Source of the DNA: Entomohabitans teleogrylli
GTDB lineage: Bacteria; Pseudomonadota; Gammaproteobacteria; Enterobacterales; Enterobacteriaceae
NCBI RefSeq assembly: GCF_001484765.1
Contig: NZ_LLXO01000012.1
Span: forward strand, 62,001 to 126,000
Reading direction: 5' to 3'
Length of the DNA: 64,000 nucleotides
The notes below the pieces were generated by a model, which searched no databases, was not told the origin of the DNA, and worked only from the letters and a program-made list of their open reading frames with translations. This document shows positions 17,711 through 28,563 of this stretch, one piece after another. The position numbers and the translations under genes are program-made. How positions within the stretch are numbered: position 1 is the first letter of the stretch; every line of letters starts with the position of its first letter.

Positions 17711-18609
17711 CTCTCAGGCTGGCCGGCAGACGTCGGCCAGCGCTGCTGGCAGCAGTCGATCCATGCCCGGGCGCTGTGGGACTGGTAGACGCCGTCGCGC
17801 CAGATCATCCCCAACTGCCACTGTAGCTGGCTGTTCAGAGGCAGCCACATCAGGCGCTCCCTGTCCAGCCGCTGGCATACCGGCTCCGGCAACACCGCAA
17901 TGCCGACGCCGGCTTCCACCATCGCCGCCAGAAAATCCCACTGCCCGCTGCGTACCGCAATGCGCGGCGTGACGTTGCGCTCCTGAAACAGCTGCATAAG
18001 CTGGCGGTTCAATGAAAAGTCTTCACTGTAAATTACCAGCGGATGCTCGCCGAGCTCCTCCGGCGCCAGGGCCGCGCGCTGCTGCCAGTCGGCGGTTTTC
18101 GGTACCAGCACGCACAGTGGATAACTGAATAACGGCATGGTGGCGAAATGGCTCTCATCCGCGAGGGGAAAAGCGGTAATGGCGAGGTCCAGCTCGCCGT
18201 TCATCACCGCCTGCTGGACCGTCAGGCCGCCAAATTCGGCGATTTTCAGCTCCACGCCGGGGTATTGCTGACGATAGGCGCTCAGCGGCCCGGCAATCAT
18301 CATTCCGACCATGGGGGGAATGCCGAGGCGCAGGATCCCTTTGTTAAGGTGGTTGATATCCCCCAGCTCGCTTTCCAGTTGGTGGAATTCCGCCAGAATC
18401 GCCAGCCCGCGTTCATACACCACCCGGCCGGTATCGGTCAGCAGTAGCCTGCGGCCGTTGCGCAGCAGCAGGGTACAGTTAAGTTCGTCTTCCAGGTTAC
18501 GCAGCATCTTGCTGATGGTCGGCTGGGTGACAAACATTTTTTCCGCCGCGCGAGTGAAACTCTGCTGACGCACGACTTCGACAAAATAGCGCAGCGTTCG
18601 GATATCCAT
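17707..18609 (-). CDS. LysR-family regulator, CidR-like
   Basis: The 300-residue protein has an N-terminal helix-turn-helix (SFTRAAEKMFVTQPTISKML) and a C-terminal effector-binding domain starting near ILRLGIPPMVGMMIAGPL. It is divergent from a cidA-cidB pair and separated by about 100 bp, the usual arrangement of CidR/YwbI-type regulators. CidR of Gram-positive bacteria responds to acetate metabolism; here the closeness to acs-actP is suggestive only. Confidence 0.82.
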   Translation of the reverse strand: MDIRTLRYFVEVVRQQSFTRAAEKMFVTQPTISKMLRNLEDELNCTLLLRNGRRLLLTDTGRVVYERGLAILAEFHQLESELGDINHLNKGILRLGIPPMVGMMIAGPLSAYRQQYPGVELKIAEFGGLTVQQAVMNGELDLAITAFPLADESHFATMPLFSYPLCVLVPKTADWQQRAALAPEELGEHPLVIYSEDFSLNRQLMQLFQERNVTPRIAVRSGQWDFLAAMVEAGVGIAVLPEPVCQRLDRERLMWLPLNSQLQWQLGMIWRDGVYQSHSARAWIDCCQQRWPTSAGQPES

Positions 18610-18709
18610 AACTATTCCTGTTAACTATACCTGCAATGATTTTAATTCATTTCCTGCCAGTAAAGCGCCTCTCTATACTGCCATTTCTCTCTCTTCCTGG
18701 AATGTGATC

Positions 18710-19132
18710 ATGTCTGTGGCGTTACGTCGTTTTACGCCCGCTGTGTTGCAGCGCCTTCAGGTACCGGTTCAGGTACTGCTGTATGCTGGATTGTTTGTGG
18801 TGGCCGAGCGGCTGGTGGCCTGGCTGCATTTACCGCTGCCCGCCAATCTGGTGGGGATGGCGCTGCTACTGGCGCTGATTTTGTGTCGTATCGTCCCCCT
18901 GAACTGGGTACGCGCCGGTGCGCGCTGGCTGCTGGCGGAGATGCTGCTGTTTTTTGTGCCGGCGGTGGTTGCGGTGGTGAATTATGCCCAGTTACTGATG
19001 GTGGACGGCTGGCGAATTTTCATGGTGATCGCGCTCAGCACAGTGATGGTGCTCGGCTCTACCGCCTGGGTGGTGGACCGCATCTATCGCTATGAGCTGG
19101 TCAGGGAACGGCGCAGAGGTGACAGACGATGA
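18710..19132 (+). CDS. CidA/LrgA family holin-like protein
   Basis: This 140-residue inner-membrane protein has four hydrophobic helices and the LrgA-type segment LPLPANLVGMALLLALIL. The family is described as holin-like or as metabolite-transport partners. ATG 18710 is chosen over GTG 18704, since both lack a strong ribosome site and the ATG fits the family N-terminus. It overlaps the next gene by four bases (ATGA). Confidence 0.82.
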   Translation: MSVALRRFTPAVLQRLQVPVQVLLYAGLFVVAERLVAWLHLPLPANLVGMALLLALILCRIVPLNWVRAGARWLLAEMLLFFVPAVVAVVNYAQLLMVDGWRIFMVIALSTVMVLGSTAWVVDRIYRYELVRERRRGDRR

Positions 19133-19818
19133 GCGGTATTGTCCTGAGCCAGTTTTGCCTGCTGGCGACCCTGGCGCTGTATTTCGCCAACAAAAAGTTA
19201 TACCGACGCTTCCACGCCCTGCCGCTAATGCCGCTGGTCCTGACGCCACTGTTGCTGGTGGCGATACTGGTATCCGGGCATATCTCTTACCAGAGCTACA
19301 TGGGAGAAGCCCACTGGTTGCTCTGGCTGCTGGGGCCGGCGACCATCGCCTTCGCCGTACCGGTCTACGATAATCTGGCGGTGATTAAACGCCACTGGAT
19401 GTCGTTGTCGGCAGGCGTGGTGACCGCGACGCTGGTGGCGGTCACCAGCTCCGTCTGGCTGGCGCGTCTGTTTACTCTGCCGGATGAAGTGCAGCGTAGT
19501 CTGGCGGTGCGCTCCATTACCACGCCGTTTGCTCTGGCGGCGGCGAAACCGCTGGGGGGCCAACCAGATCTGGTAGCTCTCTTTGTGGTAGTGACCGGGG
19601 TATTTGGTATGGCGGTGGGAGATATGCTATTTCTACGCCTGTCGATTCGCGCTGCGATGGCAAAGGGCGCCGGGTTTGGCGCCGCATCCCACGGTGCCGG
19701 CACTGCGCGCAGTTACGAGCTCGGTCAGCGGGAAGGCGTGGTCGCCAGCCTGGTGATGATGATGTCCGGGGCGCTAATGGTGGTTGTGGCGCCGCTGGTG
19801 GCGTGGGTGATGTTCTGA
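19129..19818 (+). CDS. CidB/LrgB family membrane protein
   Basis: This 229-residue protein has about seven helices and the LrgB motifs GPATIAFAVPVYDN and RSITTPFALAAAK. It is translated with the CidA-like protein through an ATGA overlap. The E. coli homologue YohK pairs with YohJ in the same way. The role is probably in autolysis control or small-metabolite export. Confidence 0.87.
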   Translation: MSGIVLSQFCLLATLALYFANKKLYRRFHALPLMPLVLTPLLLVAILVSGHISYQSYMGEAHWLLWLLGPATIAFAVPVYDNLAVIKRHWMSLSAGVVTATLVAVTSSVWLARLFTLPDEVQRSLAVRSITTPFALAAAKPLGGQPDLVALFVVVTGVFGMAVGDMLFLRLSIRAAMAKGAGFGAASHGAGTARSYELGQREGVVASLVMMMSGALMVVVAPLVAWVMF

Positions 19819-19871
19819 ACGGTACCCTCCATGGAATTGCGAGGGGAATCTCCATCAGGGAGGATGGCACA

Positions 19872-20291
19872 TTGTTTATTCTGCAGGATCTGTTTACTGG
19901 CTGGCGTGCAGGCACTTTTGGCCGGGTGAAGTTTTTTATCTATTTTCTGGTGCTGGCAGTCAACGTTTGGTTGGGCGTGCAGGTCATTTGGCTCACGTAT
20001 TTCGTCAATAACTGGCTGCTTCAGTGGCTGTTCTGGCTAACAGTGGTGCTTAATTACTACTGCGGTCTGTTGCTGTACATCAAACGCTTGCGCCAACTGG
20101 TGGCGTACCCTGTGCCATGGGCATTGGGGTGCTGGATATTAACGATATTGTTTCAGCGTTTCCCCTGGAGTCACGAGCAGTACTGGCTACGCATGGGGAT
20201 ATCTCTGGTGAATTTAGTCATGCTGTGCCTGCTGTTGTTTTCGCCGGCGCGGCGTTTCACTGCGCCGGTGAAAACAGCGGCCTCTTCCTGA
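19872..20291 (+). CDS. Small multi-pass membrane protein, possibly DUF805-like
   Basis: This 139-residue protein has four hydrophobic segments: about 18-35, 42-63, 78-95 and 105-125. The N-terminal TGWRAGTFGRVKFFIYFLV and the later LLLYIKRLRQLVAYPVPW loosely recall DUF805 proteins, but the match is weak. TTG 19872 is preferred as start because AGGGAGG (19857-19863) lies eight bases upstream; an upstream GTG at 19803 would run into the cidB end. Function unknown. Confidence 0.62.
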   Translation: MFILQDLFTGWRAGTFGRVKFFIYFLVLAVNVWLGVQVIWLTYFVNNWLLQWLFWLTVVLNYYCGLLLYIKRLRQLVAYPVPWALGCWILTILFQRFPWSHEQYWLRMGISLVNLVMLCLLLFSPARRFTAPVKTAASS

Positions 20292-20305
20292 GGCCGATCG
20301 TCATA

Positions 20306-21964
20306 TTAATGGGCGCGGCCCTGCTCAATACCGATCCCGGTCTGGGAGCGGATAAACTGGGCGCGGAACTGTTCGCGCTCCAGACTCCCCTCCGGGCTGT
20401 TATCGGTGATGGAGAAGAACCAGATACCGATAAACGCCACCAGGATAGAGAACAGCGCCGGGTATTCGTAGGGGAAGACCGGTGCGGCGTGGCCTAAGAT
20501 CTGTACCCAAATCGTCGGGCCGAGGACCATCAGCACCACGGCGGTGAGCAGCCCCAGCCAGCCGCCGATCATCGCGCCGCGGGTGGTCAGTTTCGACCAG
20601 TACATCGACAGCAGAATGATCGGGAAGTTACAACTGGCGGCGATGGAGAACGCCAGTCCGACCATAAAGGCGATGTTCTGGTTTTCAAACAGGATCCCCA
20701 GCAGAATGGCGATCACCCCCAGCACCAGTACCGTAATTTTTGATACCCGCAGCTCGTCGCGTTCGGTGGCGCCTTTGCGGAACACATTAGCGTACAAGTC
20801 ATGAGAGACCGCGGAAGCGCCGGCCAGCGTCAGCCCTGCGACAACCGCCAGGATGGTGGCGAAGGCCACGGCGGAGATAAAGCCGAGGAACAGGTTGCCG
20901 CCCACCGCGTCGGCCAGGTGTACCGCCGCCATGTTATTGCCGCCGATCAGCCCGCCCGCCGCGTCTTTAAACGCCGGGTTAGCCCCCACCAGCATGATGG
21001 CGCCGAAACCAATGATAAAGGTCAGGATGTAGAAATAACCCATAAAGCCGGTAGCGTAGAACACGCTCTTGCGCGCCTCTTTGGCATCGCTGACCGTAAA
21101 GAAGCGCATCAGAATGTGCGGCAGGCCGGCGGTGCCGAACATCAGCCCCAGGCCGAGCGACAGGGCGGAGATCGGGTCTTTAACCAGACCGCCGGGGCGC
21201 ATGATCGCTTCGCCTTTCGGGTGGACCGCCATCGCTTCGCTGAACAGATTGCTGAAGTTAAAGCCGACATGCTTCATCACCATAAAGGCCATAAAGCTGG
21301 CGCCGAACAGCAGCAGTACCGCTTTGATGATCTGTACCCAGGTGGTGGCCAGCATGCCACCAAACAGTACGTACATCACCATCAGTACTCCGACCAGCAC
21401 CACCGCGACGTGATAGTTAAGGCCGAACAGCAGTTCGATCAGCTTGCCGGCGCCCACCATCTGGGCGATGAGGTACAGCGCTACCACCACCAGAGAACCG
21501 CAGGCGGAGAGGGTGCGGATCGGGCTTTGCTTCAGGCGGTAGGACGCCACATCGGCGAAAGTATAACGCCCGAGGTTGCGCAGCCGCTCGGCTATCAGGA
21601 ACAGAATGATCGGCCAGCCGACCAGAAAGCCCAGCGAGTAGATCAGGCCATCGTAGCCGGAGGTGTATACCAGCGCTGAAATGCCGAGGAACGATGCGGC
21701 GGACATATAGTCGCCGGCGATGGCCAGGCCATTCTGGAAGCCGGTAATATTGCCGCCGGCGGTATAGTAGTCGCTGCGTGAGCGGGTTCGTTTAGAGGCC
21801 CAGTAAGTGATGCCAAGGGTAAAACAGACGAAAACGACAAACATAATAATCGCCTGCCAGTTGGTCGGCTGGCGCTCGACCGGGCCGCTGAGGGCGTCGG
21901 CCGCCATCACGCCGGCGGGCAGGCTGAAAAGGGAAACGGCCAGCGCCGTGAGAAACGCTTTCAT
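20306..21964 (-). CDS. actP: Acetate/glycolate permease (cation/acetate symporter)
   Basis: ActP is an SSS-family sodium:solute symporter importing acetate and glycolate. The 552-residue protein matches E. coli ActP (549). A signal-like N-terminus is followed by [15 protein letters not shown], 13 helices, and the end [20 protein letters not shown]. Its start overlaps the yjcH stop by four bases (ATGA), so translation is coupled in acs-yjcH-actP. Confidence 0.96.
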   Translation of the reverse strand: MKAFLTALAVSLFSLPAGVMAADALSGPVERQPTNWQAIIMFVVFVCFTLGITYWASKRTRSRSDYYTAGGNITGFQNGLAIAGDYMSAASFLGISALVYTSGYDGLIYSLGFLVGWPIILFLIAERLRNLGRYTFADVASYRLKQSPIRTLSACGSLVVVALYLIAQMVGAGKLIELLFGLNYHVAVVLVGVLMVMYVLFGGMLATTWVQIIKAVLLLFGASFMAFMVMKHVGFNFSNLFSEAMAVHPKGEAIMRPGGLVKDPISALSLGLGLMFGTAGLPHILMRFFTVSDAKEARKSVFYATGFMGYFYILTFIIGFGAIMLVGANPAFKDAAGGLIGGNNMAAVHLADAVGGNLFLGFISAVAFATILAVVAGLTLAGASAVSHDLYANVFRKGATERDELRVSKITVLVLGVIAILLGILFENQNIAFMVGLAFSIAASCNFPIILLSMYWSKLTTRGAMIGGWLGLLTAVVLMVLGPTIWVQILGHAAPVFPYEYPALFSILVAFIGIWFFSITDNSPEGSLEREQFRAQFIRSQTGIGIEQGRAH

Positions 21965-22275
21965 AATGCCTTTACCTCGCGCAGGACGGCGTTATTCAGC
22001 CGGTCGAATTCTTTATTGGCTCGCCAGACATAAATCCCTGTCATTACAAAAGAAATAATAATAATCCCCATCCCGATGGGAATACCGCGCGTAACGCTGG
22101 TATCTGGCCCAATGGGGGCGCCCAGCCAGCCAGGGGCAAAGGCGATAAGTAAAATAAAACTGATATAAATCACCAGAATAATCAGTGACAGGATGCCGGC
22201 AAACCGTTGCCTTTTTTCGACTAACTCCCTGAAATGCGCACTGTCTTCTATCCGTTGATAAATGGGTTCATTCAT
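21961..22275 (-). CDS. yjcH: Inner-membrane protein YjcH (DUF485)
   Basis: This 104-residue DUF485 protein begins [19 protein letters not shown] and has two helices (about 27-48 and 68-86). DUF485 proteins accompany acetate permeases and are thought to help them. ATG 22275 follows CTGGAGA and gives the length of E. coli YjcH. An upstream in-frame start would add 24 residues that do not fit the family. Confidence 0.94.
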   Translation of the reverse strand: MNEPIYQRIEDSAHFRELVEKRQRFAGILSLIILVIYISFILLIAFAPGWLGAPIGPDTSVTRGIPIGMGIIIISFVMTGIYVWRANKEFDRLNNAVLREVKAL

Positions 22276-22394
22276 CACAGAGTCTCCAGAGGTAAAGTAC
22301 AGGTTGTCGTTATGGAAAATCTCCCGGCGAGTAACGGCCGTATCCACCGCCTGAATCGAGGATATTCAGGCGGTTTCCACGCCGGGAGTTGAGG

Positions 22395-24353
22395 TTATGA
22401 TGGCATGGCGATCGCTTGTTTTTCTTCCAGCAGTTTCTCCACCACGCCCGGATCGGCCAGGGTTGAGGTATCGCCGAAGTTGCTGGTATCCCCGGCGGCG
22501 ATTTTGCGTAGAATGCGGCGCATTATCTTCCCGGAGCGGGTCTTGGGCAGCGAGTCGGTCCAGTGCAGAATATCCGGCGTCGCCAGCGGGCCAATCTCTT
22601 TACGCACCCAGTTACGTACTTCGGCGTACAGCTCCGGTGACGGCTCTTCGCCGTGGTTCAGGGTGACATAGGCATAGATGGCCTGGCCTTTAATGTTATG
22701 GGGGATACCCACCACGGCGGCTTCGGCGATCTTCGGGTGTGAGACCAGCGCGGATTCGATCTCCGCCGTTCCCAGACGGTGGCCGGAGACGTTCAGCACA
22801 TCGTCGACGCGTCCGGTGATCCAGTAGTAGCCGTCCTCGTCGCGGCGGGCGCCGTCGCCGCTGAAGTACATGTTTTTGAAAGTAGAGAAGTAGGTTTGCT
22901 CGAAACGCTCGTGGTCGCCGAACAGGGTACGCGCCTGACCCGGCCAGGAGTCGGTGATCACCAGATTGCCCTCGGTGGCGCCTTCCAGCGGATGGCCTTC
23001 ATTATCCACCAGCGCCGGCTGGACCCCGAAGAACGGACGGGTGGCGGAACCGGCTTTCAGTTCGGTGGCGCCAGGCATTGGGGTTATCATAAAACCGCCG
23101 GTTTCGGTCTGCCACCAGGTGTCCATCACCGGACATTTCTCTTTGCCAAACTTTTTCCAGAACCACTCCCAGGCTTCCGGGTTGATGGGTTCCCCCACCG
23201 AGCCGAGAATGCGCAGCGAATCAAGGGAGGTACCCTCGATGGCGATATCGCCTTCCGCCATCAGCGCGCGGATCGCCGTCGGCGCGGTATACAGAATATT
23301 AACTTTATGCTTGTCCACCACCTGGGCCATACGGTTGGGCTTCGGCCAGTTCGGTACGCCTTCAAACATCAGCGTGGTGGCACCGCAGGCCAGCGGCCCG
23401 TAAAGCAGGTAGCTGTGGCCGGTAACCCAACCCACGTCGGCGGTACACCAGTAGATATCACCGGGATGGTAGTCAAAGACGTATTTGAAGGTAGTGGCGG
23501 CGTAGACCAGGTAACCGCCGGTAGTGTGTAATACCCCTTTTGGTTTACCGGTTGAGCCGGAAGTATAAAGAATAAACAGCGGATCTTCGGCGTTAACTTC
23601 CACCGGCCGGTGATCGCTGCCGACTTTCTCGATTTCGTCATGCCACCACAGATCGCGTCCTTCATGCCATTCGGTGTTGCCGCCGGTACGGCGCAGAACC
23701 ACCACATGCTCCACGCTGGTGACGCCGGGGTTTTTCATGGCGTCATCGACGTTTTTCTTCAGCGGGATGGTGCGTCCGGCGCGCAGGCCTTCGTCGGCGG
23801 TAATGATCAGGCGGGCGCTGGAGTCGATAACGCGCCCGGCGACGGCTTCCGGAGAGAATCCGCCGAAGATCACCGAATGAATTGCGCCGATACGCGCGCA
23901 GGCCAGCATAGCGACGGCGGCTTCCGGCACCATCGGCATATAGATAGCTACCACATCGCCTTTCTTAATGCCCAGTCCCACCAGCACGTTGGCGAAGCGG
24001 CAGACATCGTGGTGCAACTGTGTATAGGTTATAGTTTTGCTCTGGCTGGCGTCGTCGCCTTCCCAGATGATGGCCGGCTGGTCGCCGCGTTCATGCAGGT
24101 GGCGGTCGAGACAGTTAGCCGCGAGGTTAAGGGTGCCGTCTTCGTACCACTTAATCGAAATGTTGCCCGGGGAGAATGACGTGTTTTTTACCAGGGTATA
24201 AGGTTTGATCCAGTCGAGAATTTTGCCCTGTTCGCCCCAGAACGCGTCGGGGTCCTGAACTGACTGTTGGTAGCCGCTTTGATACTGCTGCGGATTTATC
24301 AGGCAATGTTGCGCAATGTTTGCGGGAATAGGATGCTTGTGTATTTGGCTCAT
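22395..24353 (-). CDS. acs: Acetyl-CoA synthetase (AMP-forming)
   Basis: Acs activates acetate to acetyl-CoA through acetyl-AMP, the high-affinity scavenging route. The 652-residue protein equals the E. coli length. It has the adenylation motif [11 protein letters not shown] near residue 264, [23 protein letters not shown], and the catalytic-lysine region [11 protein letters not shown] near 609, where acetylation controls activity. It is the first gene of acs-yjcH-actP. The Shine-Dalgarno sequence AAGGAG precedes ATG. The upstream region contains a degenerate CRP-like sequence (CGTGATCTACAGCTCA on the minus strand), so catabolite control is likely but not proven. Confidence 0.97.
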   Translation of the reverse strand: MSQIHKHPIPANIAQHCLINPQQYQSGYQQSVQDPDAFWGEQGKILDWIKPYTLVKNTSFSPGNISIKWYEDGTLNLAANCLDRHLHERGDQPAIIWEGDDASQSKTITYTQLHHDVCRFANVLVGLGIKKGDVVAIYMPMVPEAAVAMLACARIGAIHSVIFGGFSPEAVAGRVIDSSARLIITADEGLRAGRTIPLKKNVDDAMKNPGVTSVEHVVVLRRTGGNTEWHEGRDLWWHDEIEKVGSDHRPVEVNAEDPLFILYTSGSTGKPKGVLHTTGGYLVYAATTFKYVFDYHPGDIYWCTADVGWVTGHSYLLYGPLACGATTLMFEGVPNWPKPNRMAQVVDKHKVNILYTAPTAIRALMAEGDIAIEGTSLDSLRILGSVGEPINPEAWEWFWKKFGKEKCPVMDTWWQTETGGFMITPMPGATELKAGSATRPFFGVQPALVDNEGHPLEGATEGNLVITDSWPGQARTLFGDHERFEQTYFSTFKNMYFSGDGARRDEDGYYWITGRVDDVLNVSGHRLGTAEIESALVSHPKIAEAAVVGIPHNIKGQAIYAYVTLNHGEEPSPELYAEVRNWVRKEIGPLATPDILHWTDSLPKTRSGKIMRRILRKIAAGDTSNFGDTSTLADPGVVEKLLEEKQAIAMPS

Positions 24354-24775
24354 GGCTTTTTTTCTCCTTAAGATTGTTAATAATATGTCAATTAAAGGTT
24401 AATTAAAGAGATAACAAAAGCTTTGTTTGTTATTTGAGCTGTAGATCACGCAATGTAAGTGTTGATTAATTCTTAATCGAACGATGCTTAATAAAGAAAT
24501 AGTCACTCTGTTTGATTATTCGGTAAGGGGTGTGCAAATATCATTTCATAACAAATGGTTATATTTGAAGATTGGTAAAAAATAGCGATTATTTGGCTTT
24601 TGCAAGTGAATAGCCCTTTTCCCCGGGGGTTGCATAGCAGGCCATGCAAATGGTACTGATTACCCACGATAAAAAAATCCACACAACCATCCATCGTTTG
24701 TCATAACCCTTTCCGTTATTGACGTTCTCATACGGCAACAGCATGGGAATGGCGTGTTACTGAGGAAGTTCCTTG
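24354..24775. other. acs/gltP divergent control region
   Basis: This AT-rich 422-bp region lies between divergent acs and gltP. In E. coli the nrfABCDEFG operon lies here; no trace of it is visible. A CRP-like sequence lies near 24434-24450 (minus strand), and an imperfect dyad TTGATTAATTCTTAATCGA spans about 24462-24480. No gene is supported. Confidence 0.6.
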
Positions 24776-26089
24776 ATGAAGAAAAATAAAATCAGCCTGG
24801 CCTGGCAGATCCTGCTGGCCCTGGTGCTGGGTATTCTATTGGGTAGCTTTTTGCACTATCAGTCTGACAGTCGGGAGTGGCTGATCAGTAATTTGCTCTC
24901 ACCGGCGGGAGATATCTTTATTCATTTGATCAAGATGATCGTAGTACCGATAGTGATTTCCACGCTGATCGTCGGCATTGCCGGGGTGGGCGACGCAAAG
25001 CAACTGGGGCGCATTGGCGCCAAAACTATCATCTATTTTGAGGTGATCACCACCGTCGCCATTGTGCTCGGTATTACGGTCGCCAATGTGTTCCAGCCCG
25101 GTCACGGAATCGACATGTCGCAGCTGGCGACTGTGGATATTTCTAAGTACCAGAGCACGACCCAGGAAGTACAGAACCACGCCCACGGTCTGATGGGCAC
25201 CATCCTCTCGCTGGTGCCGACCAACATTGTGGCGTCGATGGCGAAAGGGGATATGCTGCCGATTATCTTCTTCTCGGTACTGTTTGGACTCGGGCTGTCG
25301 TCCCTGCCCGCCGCTCATCGCGACCCGCTGGTCACTGTTTTCCGCTCAATCTCCGAAACGATGTTTAAAGTCACCCATATGGTGATGCGCTACGCGCCGG
25401 TTGGGGTATTCGCGCTGATTTCCGTCACGGTGGCGAACTTTGGTTTTGCCTCACTGTGGCCACTGTTGAAACTGGTGGTGCTGGTTTACCTGGCGATTCT
25501 GTTCTTCGCGCTGGTGGTACTGGGGGCGGTGGCGCGCCTGTGCGGGCTGCGGATCACCATTTTGATCCGTATCCTGAAAGACGAGCTGATTCTGGCCTAT
25601 TCCACCGCCAGCTCCGAGAGCGTTTTGCCGCGAATCATTGAAAAGATGGAGGCTTACGGCGCGCCGGCGTCGATAACCAGCTTTGTGGTGCCGACCGGCT
25701 ATTCATTCAATCTGGATGGCTCCACGCTGTACCAGAGTATCGCCGCTATCTTTATTGCCCAGTTGTACGGTATTGAGCTGTCGATTGGCCAGGAGATCAT
25801 TCTGGTACTGACGCTGATGGTGACTTCGAAAGGCATTGCTGGTGTGCCGGGCGTGTCGTTTGTGGTGCTGCTGGCGACCCTGGGCAGCGTCGGGATCCCG
25901 CTGGAAGGACTGGCGTTTATTGCCGGGGTGGATCGGATTCTCGACATGGCGCGCACCGCGCTGAACGTGGTGGGTAATGCGCTGGCGGTACTGGTTATTG
26001 CCAAATGGGAGCATAAGTTCGATCGCAAAAAGGCCCGCGCTTACGAGCAGGAGATGCTGGGGAGCTTTGATAAGCAGGTCAACTCTTAA
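24776..26089 (+). CDS. gltP: Glutamate/aspartate:proton symporter GltP
   Basis: This DAACS-family carrier imports glutamate and aspartate with protons. At 437 residues it equals E. coli GltP. It has eight helices plus two hairpin loops; the serine-rich loop STASSESVLPRIIEKM, the substrate-site segment NLDGSTLYQSIAAIF, and DRILDMARTALNVVGNALA near the end are intact. ATG 24776 has GAGGA nine bases upstream. A bidirectional terminator separates it from fdhF. Confidence 0.95.
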   Translation: MKKNKISLAWQILLALVLGILLGSFLHYQSDSREWLISNLLSPAGDIFIHLIKMIVVPIVISTLIVGIAGVGDAKQLGRIGAKTIIYFEVITTVAIVLGITVANVFQPGHGIDMSQLATVDISKYQSTTQEVQNHAHGLMGTILSLVPTNIVASMAKGDMLPIIFFSVLFGLGLSSLPAAHRDPLVTVFRSISETMFKVTHMVMRYAPVGVFALISVTVANFGFASLWPLLKLVVLVYLAILFFALVVLGAVARLCGLRITILIRILKDELILAYSTASSESVLPRIIEKMEAYGAPASITSFVVPTGYSFNLDGSTLYQSIAAIFIAQLYGIELSIGQEIILVLTLMVTSKGIAGVPGVSFVVLLATLGSVGIPLEGLAFIAGVDRILDMARTALNVVGNALAVLVIAKWEHKFDRKKARAYEQEMLGSFDKQVNS

Positions 26090-26104
26090 CGGCTGAGACG
26101 TCAA

Positions 26105-26139
26105 AAAGGACCGCCTCCCGGGGGCGCGGTCCTTTTTTT
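26105..26139. terminator. Bidirectional terminator between gltP and fdhF
   Basis: AAAGGACCGC (26105-26114) pairs with GCGGTCCTTT (26126-26135). A T-run follows on the plus strand and an A-run precedes the stem, so it can end both convergent transcripts. Confidence 0.92.
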
Positions 26140-26144
26140 GGTCT

Positions 26145-28292
26145 TTATCCCAGCGCGCTTTCGCGCAGCCGTGATTTCAACTTGTTGTACTCGTCAATCA
26201 CATAGCGTTCGGCGGCCTGCTGGTCGGCAATCGGTTCAACCCGCACCGCGCAGTACTTATATTCCGGCGTTTTGGTGATGGGACTGAGATTTTCCGTCAC
26301 CAGCTCATTGCAGGCGCCAATCCACCACTGATAGGTCATATACACGGCGCCCTGGTTGGGCCGCTCGCTGACCTGGGCGCGGGTGATAACTTTGCCTTTG
26401 CGGGAATGGATCCATACCAGCTCCTGATCCTGAATGCCGAGGCGTTCAGCGTCCGCGCTGTGCATCTGGGCATAGCCGGGCTCATCCGCCAGCGCGGAGA
26501 GCGCCGCGCAGTTGCCGGTCATCGAGCGACAGGAGTAGTGGCCGACCTCACGCACCGTGGAGAGCACCATCGGAAACTCTTCCGTCAGCTTGTCGACTGG
26601 CGCTACCCAGTCGCAGGTAAAGAACTGCCCCAGCCCGTTGGCGCGGTCGAATTTTTCCGCATACAGATAAGAGGTACCCCGATCGGCATCCGATTCGTCG
26701 CGGCACGGCCACTGGATATACCCCAGTTCGCCCATTTTTTCATAGGTGGCGCCAAAGAAGTTCGGGCACAGCGCGCGCAGCTCGTCCCAAATCTCTTTGG
26801 TGTTGGTGTAGTGCATCGGGTAACCCATACGGGTGGCGATTTCACTGATGATCTGCCAGTCGGTTTTCAGATCCCATTTCGGCTCCACCGCTTTAAAGAA
26901 GCGCTGGAAACCGCGATCCGCGGCGGTGAACACCCCTTCATGTTCGCCCCATGAGGTGGAGGGCAGGACGACGTCCGCCGCCGCTGCGGTTTTGGTCATA
27001 AAGATGTCCTGAACTATCACCAGTTCCAGATCTTCAAAACCCTGGCGCACCGCGGACAGCTCGGCATCGGTCTGCAAAGGGTCTTCGCCCATGATATACG
27101 CAGCGCGTACTTCACCGTGGGCGGCGCGGTGCGGCAGTTCGCTAATGCGATAACCGACCCGATCCGGTAGTGATTCCACCCCCCAGGCCGCGGCGAACTT
27201 TGCCCGGTTCTGCGGGTTCGTGATGAACTGATAGCCTGGATAAGTATCCGGCAGGGCACCCATATCGCAGGCGCCCTGGACGTTGTTCTGGCCGCGCACC
27301 GGGTTGATGCCGGTATTCGGTTTACCCAGGTTGCCGGTGAGCAGCGCCAGGCTGGTCAGTGAGCGTACGGTTTCCACGCCCTGGTAGAACTGTGTTACTC
27401 CCATACCCCACAGGATGGTGGCGGTTCTGGCGCTGGCATACATCCGCGCCGCAGCGCGAATCTGCGCCGCGCTGATACCGGTGATTTCCTCAACCGATTC
27501 CGGGGTATAGCCGGCGACGATTTTACGGTATTCCTCAAAACCTTCAGTACGCCCGGAGACAAAGGCCCGGTCATAGAGGTTTTCGGCAACGATCACATGG
27601 CCAATGGCGTTCAGCAGCGCAATGTTGGAACCATTACGCAGTTGTAAATGGATATCGGCGATGCGCGCCGTTTCAATGACCCGCGGATCGCAAACGATGA
27701 TTTTCGCCCCCTTCTGTTTAGCCTTAATCACGCGATTGGCCACAATGGGGTGTGAATCCGCCGGGTTATACCCGAAGATCAGAATTAAATCGGTATCTTC
27801 TATCTCGACGATAGAGTTACTCATGGCGCCATTACCGACCGACTGGTGCAGACCTGCAACCGAAGGGCCGTGTCAGACGCGCGCGCAGCAATCGACGTTA
27901 TTGGTGCCAATAACGGCGCGCGCGAATTTCTGCATGATGTAGTTGGTCTCATTGCCGGTACCGCGCGAAGAGCCGGTGGTCATAATGGCATCGGGACCAT
28001 ATTTTTCTTTTACCGCGCTCAGGCGGGCGGCGACGTAGTCCAGCGCTTCGTCCCAGGAGACGGCTTCCAGCTTGCCGCCGCGCTGGCGGCGAATCATCGG
28101 GGTTTTCAGGCGCGGGGTCAGGATCTGGGTATCGTTAATAAAATCCCAGCCGTAATAGCCCTTCAGACATAAGTTTCCCTGATTGGTTTTCCCCATTGCG
28201 CCTTCCGCCCGGACGATTTTCCCGTTATCAACCACCAGGTTAATCTTGCATCCCGAGGCGCAGTATGGGCAAACAGTGACGACCTTTTTCAT
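26145..28292 (-). CDS. fdhF: Formate dehydrogenase H, selenocysteine-containing
   Basis: FdhF oxidises formate to CO2 in the formate hydrogenlyase complex. The 715-residue frame is continuous only if the TGA at 27873-27875 (codon 140) is read as selenocysteine, the position used in E. coli FdhF. N-terminal cysteines CPYCASGC hold the 4Fe-4S cluster, and the molybdopterin-guanine-dinucleotide domains follow to the C-terminal RVEPIADQQAAERYVIDEYN. A SECIS hairpin lies immediately after the TGA. ATG 28292 gives the family length. Anaerobic FhlA/sigma-54 control is known in E. coli; I could not find a clear -24/-12 element here. Confidence 0.97.
27838..27875 (-). promoter_or_regulatory. SECIS element of fdhF, with UGA codon
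   Basis: On the minus strand the UGA is followed by an RNA hairpin whose top is GGUUGCAGGUCUGCACC. The loop GGUCU and stem match the SelB-binding bacterial SECIS of E. coli fdhF almost base for base. Confidence 0.93.
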
Positions 28293-28563
28293 CCACATTG
28301 CTCCATTAATGCTGTGTTGCTGTAGCGGCGCGCCAGGCGCCATATTGTTGTCATTTATGCCATATCAAAAGCAGGGTTACTGACGATGATACGCAGAAAA
28401 AATGGCCGAAACCCTGATGAAAAACAGGTCACCGGTAAAATCGCCGCGACGGTGGCTGGCGGTGAATGTGACAGAGGTTGAATTTTCGAGATTCATTGTT
28501 GGCGATTTTGCCGCACGATCAGCACCATCACAGGCTGGTCACTCCATCCTCCCCGGAGAAATT

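Noticed and set aside
20801..21679. Long plus-strand open frame inside actP.
   Set aside because: His/Gln/Arg-rich translation typical of an antisense frame of a GC-rich membrane protein gene.
27873..28343. Two separate genes or a frameshifted fdhF pseudogene.
   Set aside because: The break is a single UGA at codon 140 followed by a SECIS hairpin, as in E. coli FdhF. The two halves join in the same frame with normal length.
28340..28380. A sigma-54 promoter for fdhF: TGGCATA on the minus strand near 28360.
   Set aside because: The -12 GC at the right spacing is missing, so the consensus is not met. It is not reported as a feature.
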